Shown here: positions 43,590-53,511 of the stretch, one piece after another
Layout of the letters: every line of letters starts with the position of its first letter
How positions within the stretch are numbered: position 1 is the stretch's first letter
Source: Terrisporobacter othiniensis
Lineage (GTDB): Bacteria > Bacillota > Clostridia > Peptostreptococcales > Peptostreptococcaceae
Direction: 5' to 3'
Assembly (NCBI RefSeq): GCF_000808015.1
Contig: NZ_JWHR01000113.1
Coordinates: 1-59,968, forward strand
Length of the DNA: 59,968 bases
The notes under the pieces: generated by a model
The model's input: the letters and a program-made list of their open reading frames with translations, nothing else
Told to the model about the DNA's origin: nothing
The model's database searches: none
Made by a program: the position numbers and the translations under genes

Positions 43590-44771
43590 ATGAATTTTCA
43601 AGAGATAATTAACACAGTAAATGATTTAAATGAATGGATAATTAGTACTAGAAGAGATATACATGAGACATCAGAGCTTGCCATGGAAGAATATATAACG
43701 AAAGAAAAAACAAAGAAATATTTAGATGAAATTGAAATTTAATATAAAGAATTTGAAAGTCATAGAGGAATTTTGGCGTATATAATAAAAGATCCAAGTT
43801 ATGAAATTATTGCAATAAGAGCAGATATAGATGTATTACCAATAACAGAACAAAATAATAAAACGTATAAATCAAAGCATGAAGGAGTTATGCATGCTTG
43901 TGGACATGATGCTCATACAGCCATGTTTATAGGAGCTTGTAAAGTTTTATATAATATGAGAAATGATTTAAAAGTAAATGTTAAATTTTTCTTCCAAGAA
44001 GCAGAAGAACGATTTGGATGAGCAAAATATTTAATTAAAGATAAATGCTTGCAAAATACTAAAGTTGATTATATGTTTGGATTACATGTTCAGGCAAATG
44101 TGGAAAAGGGATGTATTGAATGTAAAGAGGGAACTCTAAATGCTAGTTCAAATAGTGTAAAGATAAAAGGAAAGAGGACTCATGGTGCGTATCCTGAAAA
44201 TGGAACGGATGCACTAGTTTTTGTGGATCAAGTTATCACACCTTTACAAAGCATAATAAGTAAAAATCTTTCGCCTTCTAATATGGCAGTATTAACCTTA
44301 GGTAAAATTTCTGGAGGGGAAGCTCAAAATGTTATATGCGAAAATGTTGAGATCAACGGAACAATCAGATTTTTAAATGAGGAAAGCAAACAGATTATAA
44401 TGGACAAAGCAAAAACTATAGTAGAAAATACAGCAAAGGCTTATGGATGTAAAGGATGCATATATTTGGAAAATAAGGGGTATTCGCCAGTTATAAATGA
44501 CAAAGAATTAGTATATATCATAAAATTTAATGGAGAGATACTACTTGGTAAAGAATCTTATAAAGAAAAAGCCTATCCTTCCATGGGAGCAGAAGATTTT
44601 TCATTCTATACAGAAGATTGTAAAGGATCATTTTTTCATTTAGGTTGTGGAAATAAGAAAAAAGGAATAAACAGCTTAATTCATACAGACACATTTGATA
44701 TTGATGAAGATTGTTTATTTATAGGGACAGCTATGCATGTACTGAATGTAATTTATTTTAATGAAAAATAA
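43590..44771 (+). pseudogene. M20 amidohydrolase gene with two in-frame nonsense codons
   Basis: One reading frame from ATG 43590 (GGGGG six bases before) to 44771 encodes a complete M20D-type amidohydrolase (hippurate or N-acyl-amino-acid hydrolase-like), with ADIDVLPITEQN, HACGHDAHTAMF, FFQEAEERFG and the dimerisation region. It is broken only by TAA at 43740-43742 (after DEIEI) and TGA at 44019-44021 (where family members have Gly, as in GGAK). No indels are seen, so inactivation looks recent. Both stops could come from a single G-to-T change (GAA to TAA, GGA to TGA). Confidence 0.88.
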
Positions 44772-44776
44772 TTATA

Positions 44777-44824
44777 AAAATAGCCATATTAAACAAAGTG
44801 ATTTGTTTAATATGGCTATTTTAA
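44777..44824. terminator. Bidirectional terminator after the M20 relic
   Basis: A perfect 21-bp stem (44777-44797 with 44802-44822) with the 4-base loop GTGA is flanked by A-runs and T-runs and serves both converging genes. Confidence 0.92.
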
Positions 44825-44831
44825 GTGGATA

Positions 44832-45347
44832 TTAAAAATAAATAATATTATTGTACATTCCTTTTTTACTCATATAATCATTGATATACTTAAGATTTTC
44901 TGATTTTTCATCAATTATGTATTTTAAAACGTTGTAAAATTCACTTTTTTCAAATTCTAAACTAGATGCACTAGATGTTGAATGAAGCAGTTCTTCTGTA
45001 GTTAGAGCATCAAAACATATAATTTTATCACCATCTTCATAGCTGTTATTATCATATATAGAAGTTAAGGTAATATTATCTATATTTATATAATCATTGG
45101 ATGTAATAGAATTATTTTTATAGTATGGATGAAGATCTTTTTTATTTATTTCGGGAATCTTACCTTGTAACATATCATCAATCATACCTAAATGTTTTTC
45201 CTCAATTTTAACCAAATTAGAAAATAGGTTTTTTAGAGTGCTATCTTGTGCTTGTAAAGCATAGTCATTGTATTTATCTATTGCTAATTGTTGTTGATAT
45301 TTTTCGCCTTCTAGTAAAAATTTTTCTTTGCTAGTTAAATTTACCAC
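44832..45347 (-). CDS. CotF/ferritin-like spore coat family protein
   Basis: This 171-residue protein begins with the pattern LTSKEKFLLEGEKYQQQLAIDKYNDYALQAQD, followed by LKNLFSNLVKIEEKHLGMIDDML. This is the helical ferritin-like fold of CotF-type spore coat proteins. A hydrophilic middle and a second helical pair (ELLHSTSSASSLEFEKSEFY) complete it. The start is GTG at 45347 behind GGAGGTGA. It suggests a spore-forming host. Function is inferred from family resemblance alone. Confidence 0.75.
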   Translation of the reverse strand: MVNLTSKEKFLLEGEKYQQQLAIDKYNDYALQAQDSTLKNLFSNLVKIEEKHLGMIDDMLQGKIPEINKKDLHPYYKNNSITSNDYINIDNITLTSIYDNNSYEDGDKIICFDALTTEELLHSTSSASSLEFEKSEFYNVLKYIIDEKSENLKYINDYMSKKGMYNNIIYF

Positions 45348-45487
45348 TGAATCACCTCCATTTATATTTTTACTTTAAAAATATAAATTATTCATATATT
45401 GCAAATAATAATAAGAGCATACAATGTGATGAGGAAAAATATAAAATTAAAATAAATTGATTTAGACGGTGAAAAAGGAGAATAGAC

Positions 45488-47152
45488 ATGAGAAAAAGAA
45501 AATGTGTCAAAGTAATTCCACTTGGAGGATTAGGAGAGATAGGAAAAAACATAACAGCTATAGAATATGAAGATGAAATAATAGTTATAGATTGTGGTAT
45601 ATCATTTCCAGACGAAGATATGTATGGAGTTGACTTAGTAATTCCAGACGTAGCTTACTTAATAGAAAATAAAGATAAAGTTAAAGGTTTGTTTTTAACG
45701 CATGGTCATGAAGATCATATTGGAGCAATTCCTTATATCTTAAAACAAATTAATATGCCTATTTATGGAACTAGACTTACATTGGGATTAGTTAAAAATA
45801 AATTAGAAGAACATAAGATGACAGATATAGTAACAATTTATCCTGTGGAAAGTGGAGATATAGTGACTCTTGATAAGATTAAAGTGGAGTTTATAAAAGC
45901 AACTCACTCTATAGCAGATGCTTGCTCTTTAGCTATAACAACTCCTATAGGAGTAATTATTCATACGGGAGATTTTAAAATAGATTATACACCAATAGAT
46001 GGAAGGCTTATGGATTTGAATAGATTTTCAACTCTTGGTAAAAAAGGAGTGTTATTACTTTTAGCTGATAGCACAAATATAGAAAGACCAGGTCATTCGT
46101 TATCAGAAAAAACCATAGGCGAAACTTTAAATAGAATTTTTACAGGAGCAAAAGGAAGAGTTATTGTGGCTACATTTGCATCTAATATTCATAGAATGCA
46201 ACAAATAGCAAATGCTTCTATAAAGGAAAATAGGAAAATAGTTTTTAGTGGAAGAAGTATGGAAAATGTGTCTAGGGTGGCAATTGAGCTTGGATATTTA
46301 AATATACCAGCAGAATCATTAATTGATATAGATGATATGAATAGATATCCAGATGAAAATATAACTATTATAACTACAGGAAGTCAAGGTGAAGCAGGAG
46401 CAGGACTTTCAAGAATTGCTTTTGGTAGCCATAGAAAAATAGAAATACACTCAGATGATTTATTTATTATTTCAGCTTCACCAATTCCAGGTAATGATAA
46501 GATAATCTCGAGGGTTATTAATCAATTATTTAGAAAAGGTGTGGAAGTTATTTATGAAGATTTAGAAGATATACATGTATCTGGTCATGCTTATCAAGAA
46601 GAGCTGAAATTAATTCATACACTAGTAAATCCAAAGTATTTTATGCCAGTACATGGTGAGTACAGACATTTAAAACATCATGCTGACTTAGCAATAAAAC
46701 TTGGTATGAATCCTGAGAATGTTTTCACTTTGGAAACAGGTCAAGTATTGGAAATTACATCTAAAGGAGCTTCTGCAACAGAAAGAGTTCATACAGGAAT
46801 ATTATATGTTGATGGTCTTGGTGTAGGTGATGTTGGAAATATTGTTTTAAGAGATAGAAGAAATCTAGCTAAAGATGGAATGGTTATAGTTGTGATTGCA
46901 ATTGATAAATTAAATTATGAAATTGCTTCAGGGCCAGATGTGATTACTAGGGGATTTATTTATGTGAGAGAGTCAGAAGATTTAATAAGAGAAATTAAAA
47001 ATTTATCTAAGGAAAAGATAGATGAATGTTTAGCAAGTGAAATTATTGAATGGCAAGTACTAAAATCAAGTGTAAAAAAATCTGTAGAACAATTGCTTTA
47101 TGATAAAACAAAAAGAAGACCTAGCGTATTCCCAATAATTATGGAAATATAA
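45488..47152 (+). CDS. rnj: Ribonuclease J
   Basis: RNase J is a metallo-beta-lactamase/beta-CASP nuclease with endo- and 5'-exonuclease activity, central to mRNA decay and rRNA maturation. The zinc motif THGHEDH lies at residues 71-77, LADSTN follows, and the beta-CASP part has IVATFASNIHRMQQI and ISASPIPGN. PVHGEYRHLKHH supplies further metal ligands. The 554-residue length and C-terminal domain are normal. AAAAAGGAG precedes the ATG. Confidence 0.96.
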   Translation: MRKRKCVKVIPLGGLGEIGKNITAIEYEDEIIVIDCGISFPDEDMYGVDLVIPDVAYLIENKDKVKGLFLTHGHEDHIGAIPYILKQINMPIYGTRLTLGLVKNKLEEHKMTDIVTIYPVESGDIVTLDKIKVEFIKATHSIADACSLAITTPIGVIIHTGDFKIDYTPIDGRLMDLNRFSTLGKKGVLLLLADSTNIERPGHSLSEKTIGETLNRIFTGAKGRVIVATFASNIHRMQQIANASIKENRKIVFSGRSMENVSRVAIELGYLNIPAESLIDIDDMNRYPDENITIITTGSQGEAGAGLSRIAFGSHRKIEIHSDDLFIISASPIPGNDKIISRVINQLFRKGVEVIYEDLEDIHVSGHAYQEELKLIHTLVNPKYFMPVHGEYRHLKHHADLAIKLGMNPENVFTLETGQVLEITSKGASATERVHTGILYVDGLGVGDVGNIVLRDRRNLAKDGMVIVVIAIDKLNYEIASGPDVITRGFIYVRESEDLIREIKNLSKEKIDECLASEIIEWQVLKSSVKKSVEQLLYDKTKRRPSVFPIIMEI

Positions 47153-47230
47153 GTGGAATGCGTTTGCAAAAATATATTTATCCTATGATATAATTAATTA
47201 ACAAATATTTATAGAATTGAGGGGGAATAA

Positions 47231-47935
47231 GTGAGCGATTATATTGAATTTAGGGATGTTAAAAAAATATATAAAATGGGTGAAGTTAATATAGAAGCTC
47301 TAAGCGGAGTAGATTTTACAGTTAATAAGGGTGAATTTGTTGTGGTTGCTGGTGCAAGTGGAGCTGGAAAGAGTACAATATTAAATATTCTTGGAGGAAT
47401 GGATAGTCCAACTAGTGGTCAAATTATTGTAGATAATAATGAGATTAACAAATACACTAATAAAGAGTTAGTCACCTATAGAAGGTATGATATTGGATTT
47501 GTATTTCAATTTTACAACTTAGTACAAAACTTAACTGCTCGTGAAAATGTTGAACTTGCAACACAGATTTGTAGAGATCCGTTAGATATAGATGAAGTTA
47601 TGGAAGCTGTAGGTCTTAGTCATAGAAAAAATAACTTTCCTGCTCAATTATCTGGAGGAGAGCAACAAAGGGTAGCAATAGCAAGAGCATTGGCAAAAAA
47701 TCCAAAGTTATTACTATGTGATGAACCAACGGGAGCCTTAGATTATAATACTGGAAAATCCATATTGAAACTTTTACAAGATACTTGTAGAAAAATGAAA
47801 ATGACAGTAATAATAATTACACATAACTTGGCTCTAACTCCTATGGGAGATAAAGTTATAAAGGTCAAAAATGGAAAGATAAGTTCTATTACTATCAATG
47901 AAAATCCAACACCTGTTGAAAGGATTGAGTGGTAG
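47231..47935 (+). CDS. ABC transporter ATP-binding protein (MacB/LolD type)
   Basis: This 234-residue ATPase has Walker [10 protein letters not shown] (41-49), the Q-loop [17 protein letters not shown], the signature [15 protein letters not shown], and Walker [13 protein letters not shown]. The GTG start at 47231 follows GGGGGAAT. The permease begins two bases after the stop. The pair belongs to the type VII (MacB/FtsX) class, which uses mechanical force to move lipids, peptides or antibiotics rather than act as a classic channel. Confidence 0.93.
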   Translation: MSDYIEFRDVKKIYKMGEVNIEALSGVDFTVNKGEFVVVAGASGAGKSTILNILGGMDSPTSGQIIVDNNEINKYTNKELVTYRRYDIGFVFQFYNLVQNLTARENVELATQICRDPLDIDEVMEAVGLSHRKNNFPAQLSGGEQQRVAIARALAKNPKLLLCDEPTGALDYNTGKSILKLLQDTCRKMKMTVIIITHNLALTPMGDKVIKVKNGKISSITINENPTPVERIEW

Positions 47936-47936
47936 T

Positions 47937-50900
47937 ATGATAAGAGCTCTAAATAAAGATTTTATAAGAGGTATATTAAAATCTAAGGGAAGGTTCTTTT
48001 CTATAGTGGCAATTGTTGCTTTGGGAGTAGCATTTTTTTCAGGAGTAAAATCTGCTCCCATAGTAATGAAAACATCTTCTGATAAGTATTATGATGATTA
48101 CAATTTAATGGATATTAGGTTAATTTCAACTTTAGGATTAACAAATAAAGATGTAAATGAAATAGATAATATTAATGGAGTAGAAGCAGTTTATCCTACC
48201 TACTCCTTAGATGTAATTTCAACTTATAATTCCAATGAAGAAGTAGTGAAAGTCCATGGTTTAAATCTAAATAAATTAAATGATGATAAAAATTATATAA
48301 ATAAACTTAAGCTTATTAAAGGTAGATTACCTAATAAAAGTGGAGAATGTGTTTTAGAAGTACCAAAGATTAAAACATTGAACTATCCTATTGGAAGTGA
48401 AATTGAACTAACTTCAGGTACAGATGACAAGCTAAGTAATTCATTATCTAAGTTAAAATATACTGTTGTAGGATATGTTCAAACACCTTATTATTTATCA
48501 CATGAAAAAGGAAATAGCTCTATTGGTGGTGGAGTAGTGGAAGGTGCCATTATGATACCACAAAGTGATTTTAAGCTAGACGCTTATACAGAAATGTTTT
48601 TAACTGTACAATCTGCAAAAGATTTAGATACGTATAGTGATGAATATTTTAACTTAGTAAAAACAGTAACCGATAAAATAGAAAGTTTAAAAGTTAAGCT
48701 GGGAAACAGAAGATATAATGAAATTTTAAAAGATGCTGAGGATAAGCTAGATAAGCAAGAAAATAAATTATCTAAGGCAAAAGAAGATCTTGAAAAAGGC
48801 AAAAAAGAATATGAAGAAAATAAACTAAAAGCAGAAAATAAGTTACAAGAAGCAGAAAATAAGATAAATAAATATGTTCAACAAATTGAAAATGGAGAAA
48901 AACAACTAAAAAGTGAGAAACATAATACTTTTGAGAAGATAAGGCAAGGACAATCTCAGATAGAAAAAGCAGAAGTTGACTTAATAAATGGTGAGAAAGA
49001 ATATGAAAAAGCATTAAATAAATTTAATGATAAAAAAGAAATTGCTCAAGTTGAAATTGAAAATGGAGAGGAGCAACTAAAAGATCTTAATACTCAAATT
49101 TATAATTTAAAAAGTGGAAATACATTAATAGAAGAACAACTTAAAAATGAAAACTTGACACAAGAACAAAAAACTGAGTTGGAAAATAAGTTAAATGAAA
49201 ATTTATATTTATTATCTATATTGGAAAAAAACTATAAAGATTGTAGTGCAAAATTGGAAAGTAGCGAAGAGCAGCTAAAAGCTGGTGAAGAAAAACTAGA
49301 AGAAAGTAAATATACATTAGAAAAAAGTAAAAAAAAGATATCATCAGAAAAGTTAAATTTAGAATCTTCTAAACAGATGGCAGAGAAAAAGTTTAAAGAT
49401 ACTGAAGATGAATTATCACAAAGTAAAGAAGAAATTAAAAAAGCTAAAAAAGAATTAAAAGAGAATAAGAAAAAAGTAGAATCGGAATTAAGTAAAGCAG
49501 AAAATAAATTACAAAGGGCAGAAGAAAAAATTAAAACTGGAGAAGAAAAAATAAAAGATGCTAAAAAAGAAATAAAGAAAATAGAAAAACCAACTTGGTA
49601 CATTTTAGATAGAGATAGTCATCAATCTTTTGTTGAATATGAAGGATGTGCTAATAGTATAGATGCATTAGCAAAAATATTTCCAGTATTTTTCTTTGCT
49701 GTTGCAGCTTTAGTTTGTTTAACAACTATGACAAGGATGGTAGATGAACAAAGGATTAATATAGGAACATTAAAAGGATTAGGATATAAAACTAGTCAAA
49801 TATCCAAAAAGTATATTCTATATGCATTAATAGCTTGTTTAATAGGTAGTTTATTAGGTTTAGCCATAGGATTTACTTTGTTCCCAACGGTTATATATTT
49901 TGCTTATGGAATGATGTATTCAGTTGATAAAATAATTTATACTTTTAGTGTGCCAATAGCAATAGGCATTACTAGTGTAGCATTAATAGTAATAACATCT
50001 TCTGCATACTTGGCGTGTTATAAAGAATTAAAAGAAACACCAGCTGTATTAATGAGACCTAGGTCACCTAAAAATGGTAAGAGAATACTATTAGAGAGAA
50101 TTACTTTTATATGGAATAAATTTAGTTTTATTAGTAAGGTTACTATAAGAAATATTTTTAGATATAAAAAGAGATTTTTAATGACTGTTTTAGGTATTGC
50201 AGGATGTACAGCCTTAATACTTGCAGGATTTGGAATAAAAGATTCCATAGAAATTATTGTAACAGGACAATACGGAAAATTGTTTAAATATGATATGTCT
50301 ATAGTTACGCAGTCTAATATGACTGATAATGAAACTAAACAATTGAAAGATAAATTATCAAATATAAATGAAATAAATAAATACGAATTTTTCAGCTATG
50401 AAAATGGAGATGTAAAAATTAATAATACAACTAAAGAAATAACCATAGTTGTACCACAAAATCTAAATGAAATGGATGAGTTTATTCATTTGCAAGATAG
50501 AAAAACTCAAGAGTCCATAACCCTTAAAAATGATGGAATAGTTATAACAGAAAAAATAGCTAAAGATTTAGGCGTAAAAGTAGGAGATGAGATAGAGTTA
50601 ATTAATGATGATGATAAAAAAGTAACAGTAAAAGTTAGTAATATAACAGAAAATTATATATCACATTATGCTTATATTTCACCTGAAAGTTATAATAATT
50701 TATTTAAAAAAGATCTGAAATTTAATAAGGTTTTAGGTGTTTTAAATAATCCAAACGTAAAAATGGAAGAAGAATTATCAAAGACATTATTTGAAATAAA
50801 AACTATCAATGGTGTAGGATTTAATACATCAGCAAAAGAAACTTTCCACAATACTATAAAAAATCTTAACTATGTAGTATTAATTATGATAATGTCTGCG

Positions 50901-51266
50901 GGAGCCTTAGCTTTTGTTGTTTTATATAATTTAACAAATGTGAATATATCAGAAAGAATAAGAGAAATTGCAACTATAAAGGTTTTAGGTTTTTATGATA
51001 ATGAAGTATCGGCTTATATTTATAGAGAAAATATAATTCTAACAATCATAGGGACAATAGTAGGATTAGGACTTGGAACTATATTACATCAGTTTATTAT
51101 GGTAACAGTAGAAATTCAGTCTATGATGTTTGGTAGAGTGATAGATAAAAATAGTTATTTTATAGCTGCTATATTAACTATAGTTTTAAGTTTATTTGTG
51201 AATATAGCAATGTTCTATAAGCTTAAAAATGTAAAGATGGTAGAATCATTAAAATCAATAGATTAA
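47937..51266 (+). CDS. FtsX-type ABC permease with long coiled-coil insert
   Basis: This large protein of about 1,109 residues has TM1 (FFSIVAIVALGVAFFSGV), an extracytoplasmic domain, then about 300 residues of Lys/Glu-rich coiled coil (about 240-540, AEDKLDKQENKLSKAKEDLE and similar heptads). An FtsX unit follows with three segments (IFPVFFFAVAALVCLTTM onward). A second extracytoplasmic domain and FtsX unit end it. It pairs with the ATPase just upstream. The coiled coil probably projects outward and contacts the cell wall or a partner. The start is ATG 47937, directly after the ATPase stop. Cargo is unknown. Confidence 0.9.
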   Translation: MIRALNKDFIRGILKSKGRFFSIVAIVALGVAFFSGVKSAPIVMKTSSDKYYDDYNLMDIRLISTLGLTNKDVNEIDNINGVEAVYPTYSLDVISTYNSNEEVVKVHGLNLNKLNDDKNYINKLKLIKGRLPNKSGECVLEVPKIKTLNYPIGSEIELTSGTDDKLSNSLSKLKYTVVGYVQTPYYLSHEKGNSSIGGGVVEGAIMIPQSDFKLDAYTEMFLTVQSAKDLDTYSDEYFNLVKTVTDKIESLKVKLGNRRYNEILKDAEDKLDKQENKLSKAKEDLEKGKKEYEENKLKAENKLQEAENKINKYVQQIENGEKQLKSEKHNTFEKIRQGQSQIEKAEVDLINGEKEYEKALNKFNDKKEIAQVEIENGEEQLKDLNTQIYNLKSGNTLIEEQLKNENLTQEQKTELENKLNENLYLLSILEKNYKDCSAKLESSEEQLKAGEEKLEESKYTLEKSKKKISSEKLNLESSKQMAEKKFKDTEDELSQSKEEIKKAKKELKENKKKVESELSKAENKLQRAEEKIKTGEEKIKDAKKEIKKIEKPTWYILDRDSHQSFVEYEGCANSIDALAKIFPVFFFAVAALVCLTTMTRMVDEQRINIGTLKGLGYKTSQISKKYILYALIACLIGSLLGLAIGFTLFPTVIYFAYGMMYSVDKIIYTFSVPIAIGITSVALIVITSSAYLACYKELKETPAVLMRPRSPKNGKRILLERITFIWNKFSFISKVTIRNIFRYKKRFLMTVLGIAGCTALILAGFGIKDSIEIIVTGQYGKLFKYDMSIVTQSNMTDNETKQLKDKLSNINEINKYEFFSYENGDVKINNTTKEITIVVPQNLNEMDEFIHLQDRKTQESITLKNDGIVITEKIAKDLGVKVGDEIELINDDDKKVTVKVSNITENYISHYAYISPESYNNLFKKDLKFNKVLGVLNNPNVKMEEELSKTLFEIKTINGVGFNTSAKETFHNTIKNLNYVVLIMIMSAGALAFVVLYNLTNVNISERIREIATIKVLGFYDNEVSAYIYRENIILTIIGTIVGLGLGTILHQFIMVTVEIQSMMFGRVIDKNSYFIAAILTIVLSLFVNIAMFYKLKNVKMVESLKSID

Positions 51267-51368
51267 AAAATATTTATTTTTTATAAAAAAGTAATGTCAA
51301 AAACGTACCTACTTTCATAGTATATTTTAGATAACAAATTTATTTAATATCAACAAGGGGGTAACGTA

Positions 51369-51572
51369 ATGTTAGATAGATTCTTTGGTGGATGTGAAGA
51401 TGGAGGATTCTTTGGAGCTGGATGGTGGATAATAATATTATTCTTCTTATTCTTAGCATTCCAAGACTGCTGGACAGAAATAGATATTTGTGCTTGGATA
51501 CCATTCTTAATACTATTATTAATAGTTTGCGCATGTGGTTTTGATGGTGATGACGGTTGTGGATGCTGCTAA
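51369..51572 (+). CDS. Small Cys-rich hydrophobic protein, unknown
   Basis: This 67-residue protein is rich in Phe, Trp, Leu and Cys: FFGGCEDGGFFGAGWW, a hydrophobic core ILFFLFLAFQDC, then a second core IPFLILLLIVCACG. It ends GDDGCGCC. AAGGGGGG precedes the ATG and a strong terminator follows, so it is a monocistronic gene. It resembles small spore- or envelope-associated proteins of clostridia in style, but I recognise no family. Disulfide or metal binding by the terminal cysteines is possible. Confidence 0.7.
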   Translation: MLDRFFGGCEDGGFFGAGWWIIILFFLFLAFQDCWTEIDICAWIPFLILLLIVCACGFDGDDGCGCC

Positions 51573-51596
51573 TAAAAATATTATAATTTAAATTAT

Positions 51597-51640
51597 AATA
51601 ACCTATTTGGATTTTTCCAAATAGGTTGTTTTTTTTTATA
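51597..51640 (+). terminator. Terminator after the Cys-rich gene
   Basis: AACCTATTTGG pairs with CCAAATAGGTT around ATTTTT and is followed by nine T residues. Confidence 0.94.
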
Positions 51641-51647
51641 AAAACTA

Positions 51648-51676
51648 TTGACTAATAAAAAATATTATCATATAAT
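51648..51676 (+). promoter_or_regulatory. Consensus promoter of a possible leader RNA
   Basis: TTGACT (51648-51653), a 17-bp spacer and a perfect TATAAT (51671-51676) form one of the best promoters in the window. No gene lies within the next 230 bases, so it must drive either a small RNA or a long leader for the UPF0371 gene. Confidence 0.8.
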
Positions 51677-51682
51677 AGAACT

Positions 51683-51805
51683 CCACCACAAAAAAAGTGG
51701 TGAAATTATGCGCCTATTTTTCACTAAAAACTAATAAAAACAAACCCAATAAAAATCTATAAATACAAGCCTTAAAGATAGAAAAATACTACTATCTTTT
51801 ATTTC
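51683..51805 (+). ncRNA. Candidate small RNA or attenuated leader
   Basis: From the predicted start near 51683 the RNA would begin with hairpin CACCAC-A7-GTGGTG (51684-51702), then an 8-codon ORF, MRLFFTKN (51708-51734). The ribosome site of that ORF (GGTGA) lies in the 3' arm of the hairpin. A second hairpin, AAAGATAG / CTATCTTT (51774-51799), with following T-rich bases could end it. This is a layout of a small RNA or a translation-sensing leader. No known family is recognised. Confidence 0.4.
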
Positions 51806-51840
51806 TGTTTGAAAAAATCCCAAAAAATATAAAAAACTTC

Positions 51841-51870
51841 TTGAAAAAAATTACTTGTATGGTATATAAT
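51841..51870 (+). promoter_or_regulatory. Proximal promoter of the UPF0371 gene
   Basis: TTGAAA (51841-51846), an 18-bp spacer and TATAAT (51865-51870) lie 55 bases before the gene start. This gives the gene a second, independent promoter. Confidence 0.75.
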
Positions 51871-51924
51871 AATGCCTTAGTGAAAAATAATAAGGTTAAA
51901 AAATAATTTTTGAAGAGGTGCATA

Positions 51925-53430
51925 ATGAGAGTCGGATTTGATCATGAAAAATATCTAAAAGAACAGTCTAAATATATCCTAGAGAGAGTAGAAAAATTTG
52001 ATAAATTATACTTAGAGTTTGGTGGAAAACTAATGGGAGACTTACATGCAAAAAGAATACTTCCAGGGTTTGATGAGAACGCTAAAATAAAAGTTTTACA
52101 AAATATAAAAGATAAAGTAGAAGTTGTAATATGCGTTTATGCAGGTGATATAGAACGTAATAAAGTAAGAGGTGACTTCGGTATAACTTACGATATGGAA
52201 GTTCTAAGACTTATAGATGATCTAAGAAGTTATAATCTAAATGTAAATAGTGTAGTTATAACTAGATTTGAAGGACAACCTGCAACAACAGTGTTTATAA
52301 ATAAACTAGAAAGACGTGGAATAAAAGTTTACAAACATGCTCCAACTAAAGGATATCCATCAGATGTAGATACGATAGTTAGTGATGAAGGATACGGAGC
52401 TAATCCATATATAGAAACAACTAAACCAATAGTAGTAGTAACTGCTCCAGGACCAAATAGTGGTAAGCTTGGAACTTGTTTAAGTCAGTTATATCATGAA
52501 AACAAAAGGGGTAATTCAGTTGGGTATTCAAAATTTGAAACATTCCCAGTTTGGAATTTACCATTAAATCATCCAGTTAATATAGCTTATGAAGCTGCAA
52601 CAGTTGATTTAAAAGATGTTAACATGATAGATTCATTCCACTTAGATGCTTATGGAGAAAAATCGGTTAACTACAACAGAGACTTAGAGTTATTCCCAGT
52701 ATTAAAGAAAATAATAGAAAAAATAACTGGAAAAGAATCTATGTTTAAATCACCAACAGATATGGGTGTTAATAGAGTTGGATTTGGAATAATAGATGAT
52801 GAAGTAGTTCGTAGAGCTTCAATAGATGAAATAATAAGAAGGTACTTCAATACTGCTTGCCAATACAAAAAAGGTGAAGTAAACAAAGATGCTTATGATA
52901 CAATATCTTTAATACTTGAAAAAATTAATGTTAAACCAGAAGATAGAGCCGTAGTTATGCCTGCAAGAGAATACTCAGAAAAACTAAAATCACAAAGTAA
53001 TAATCAAGATATTTGTCCTGTAGTTGCTATGCAAGTTAAAGATGGCACAATAATAACAGGAAAAAGTTCTGATTTAATGTGTGGATCTGCAGCAGCAGTA
53101 TTAAATGCAATCAAATATATGGCTAATATTCCAGATGAGATGTATTTAATATCGCCAGTAATATTAAATCCAATTATAAAATTAAAAACAGAAACTTTAG
53201 GGGGGAAAAATGTATCACTTAGCTTAGAAGAAGTTTTATCAGCACTTGCTATATGTGCAGTAACTAATCCAACAGCAGAACTTGCTATGGAAAAACTTGA
53301 AGAATTAAAAAATATACAAGCTCATTCAACTACAATAATAAGCAAAGATGATGAACAAACATTTAGAAAGTTAGGAATGCATGTAACTTGCGATCCCAAT
53401 TATCCATCTCAAAATTTATACTATAACTAA
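51925..53430 (+). CDS. UPF0371/DUF1846 family protein
   Basis: This large cytoplasmic protein of about 501 residues begins [22 protein letters not shown] and contains [39 protein letters not shown] and [20 protein letters not shown]. It matches the conserved DUF1846 (UPF0371) family of Firmicutes. The [10 protein letters not shown] loop looks like a phosphate- or nucleotide-binding loop. A structure from Streptococcus is known, but to my knowledge no function is established. ATG 51925 is used because AGAGGTG precedes it. The gene has two upstream promoters and a possible attenuating leader. Confidence 0.9.
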   Translation: MRVGFDHEKYLKEQSKYILERVEKFDKLYLEFGGKLMGDLHAKRILPGFDENAKIKVLQNIKDKVEVVICVYAGDIERNKVRGDFGITYDMEVLRLIDDLRSYNLNVNSVVITRFEGQPATTVFINKLERRGIKVYKHAPTKGYPSDVDTIVSDEGYGANPYIETTKPIVVVTAPGPNSGKLGTCLSQLYHENKRGNSVGYSKFETFPVWNLPLNHPVNIAYEAATVDLKDVNMIDSFHLDAYGEKSVNYNRDLELFPVLKKIIEKITGKESMFKSPTDMGVNRVGFGIIDDEVVRRASIDEIIRRYFNTACQYKKGEVNKDAYDTISLILEKINVKPEDRAVVMPAREYSEKLKSQSNNQDICPVVAMQVKDGTIITGKSSDLMCGSAAAVLNAIKYMANIPDEMYLISPVILNPIIKLKTETLGGKNVSLSLEEVLSALAICAVTNPTAELAMEKLEELKNIQAHSTTIISKDDEQTFRKLGMHVTCDPNYPSQNLYYN

Positions 53431-53441
53431 TAAGATACTTG

Positions 53442-53475
53442 AGGCCATATTGATAATCAATGTGGCCTATTTTAA
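53442..53475 (+). terminator. Terminator after UPF0371
   Basis: AGGCCATATTGAT pairs with ATCAATGTGGCCT (one G-T pair) and is followed by ATTTTAA. Confidence 0.85.
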
Positions 53476-53511
53476 AATAAAGTAAACGATAAGAAATAAA
53501 GGGTGATGATT

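Noticed and set aside
44019..44021. TGA in the M20 gene as a selenocysteine codon
   Set aside because: Family members have Gly here, a second ordinary stop (TAA) lies upstream in the same frame, and no SECIS-like hairpin is obvious directly after it.
47157..47174. cre-like sequence TGCAAACGCATTCC on the minus strand before the ABC genes
   Set aside because: It departs from the CcpA consensus at a core position and the linked genes are not sugar-related; too weak to call.
53476..53511. LexA/SOS box before dinB
   Set aside because: No GAAC-N4-GTTC-type dyad is visible in the short upstream region.
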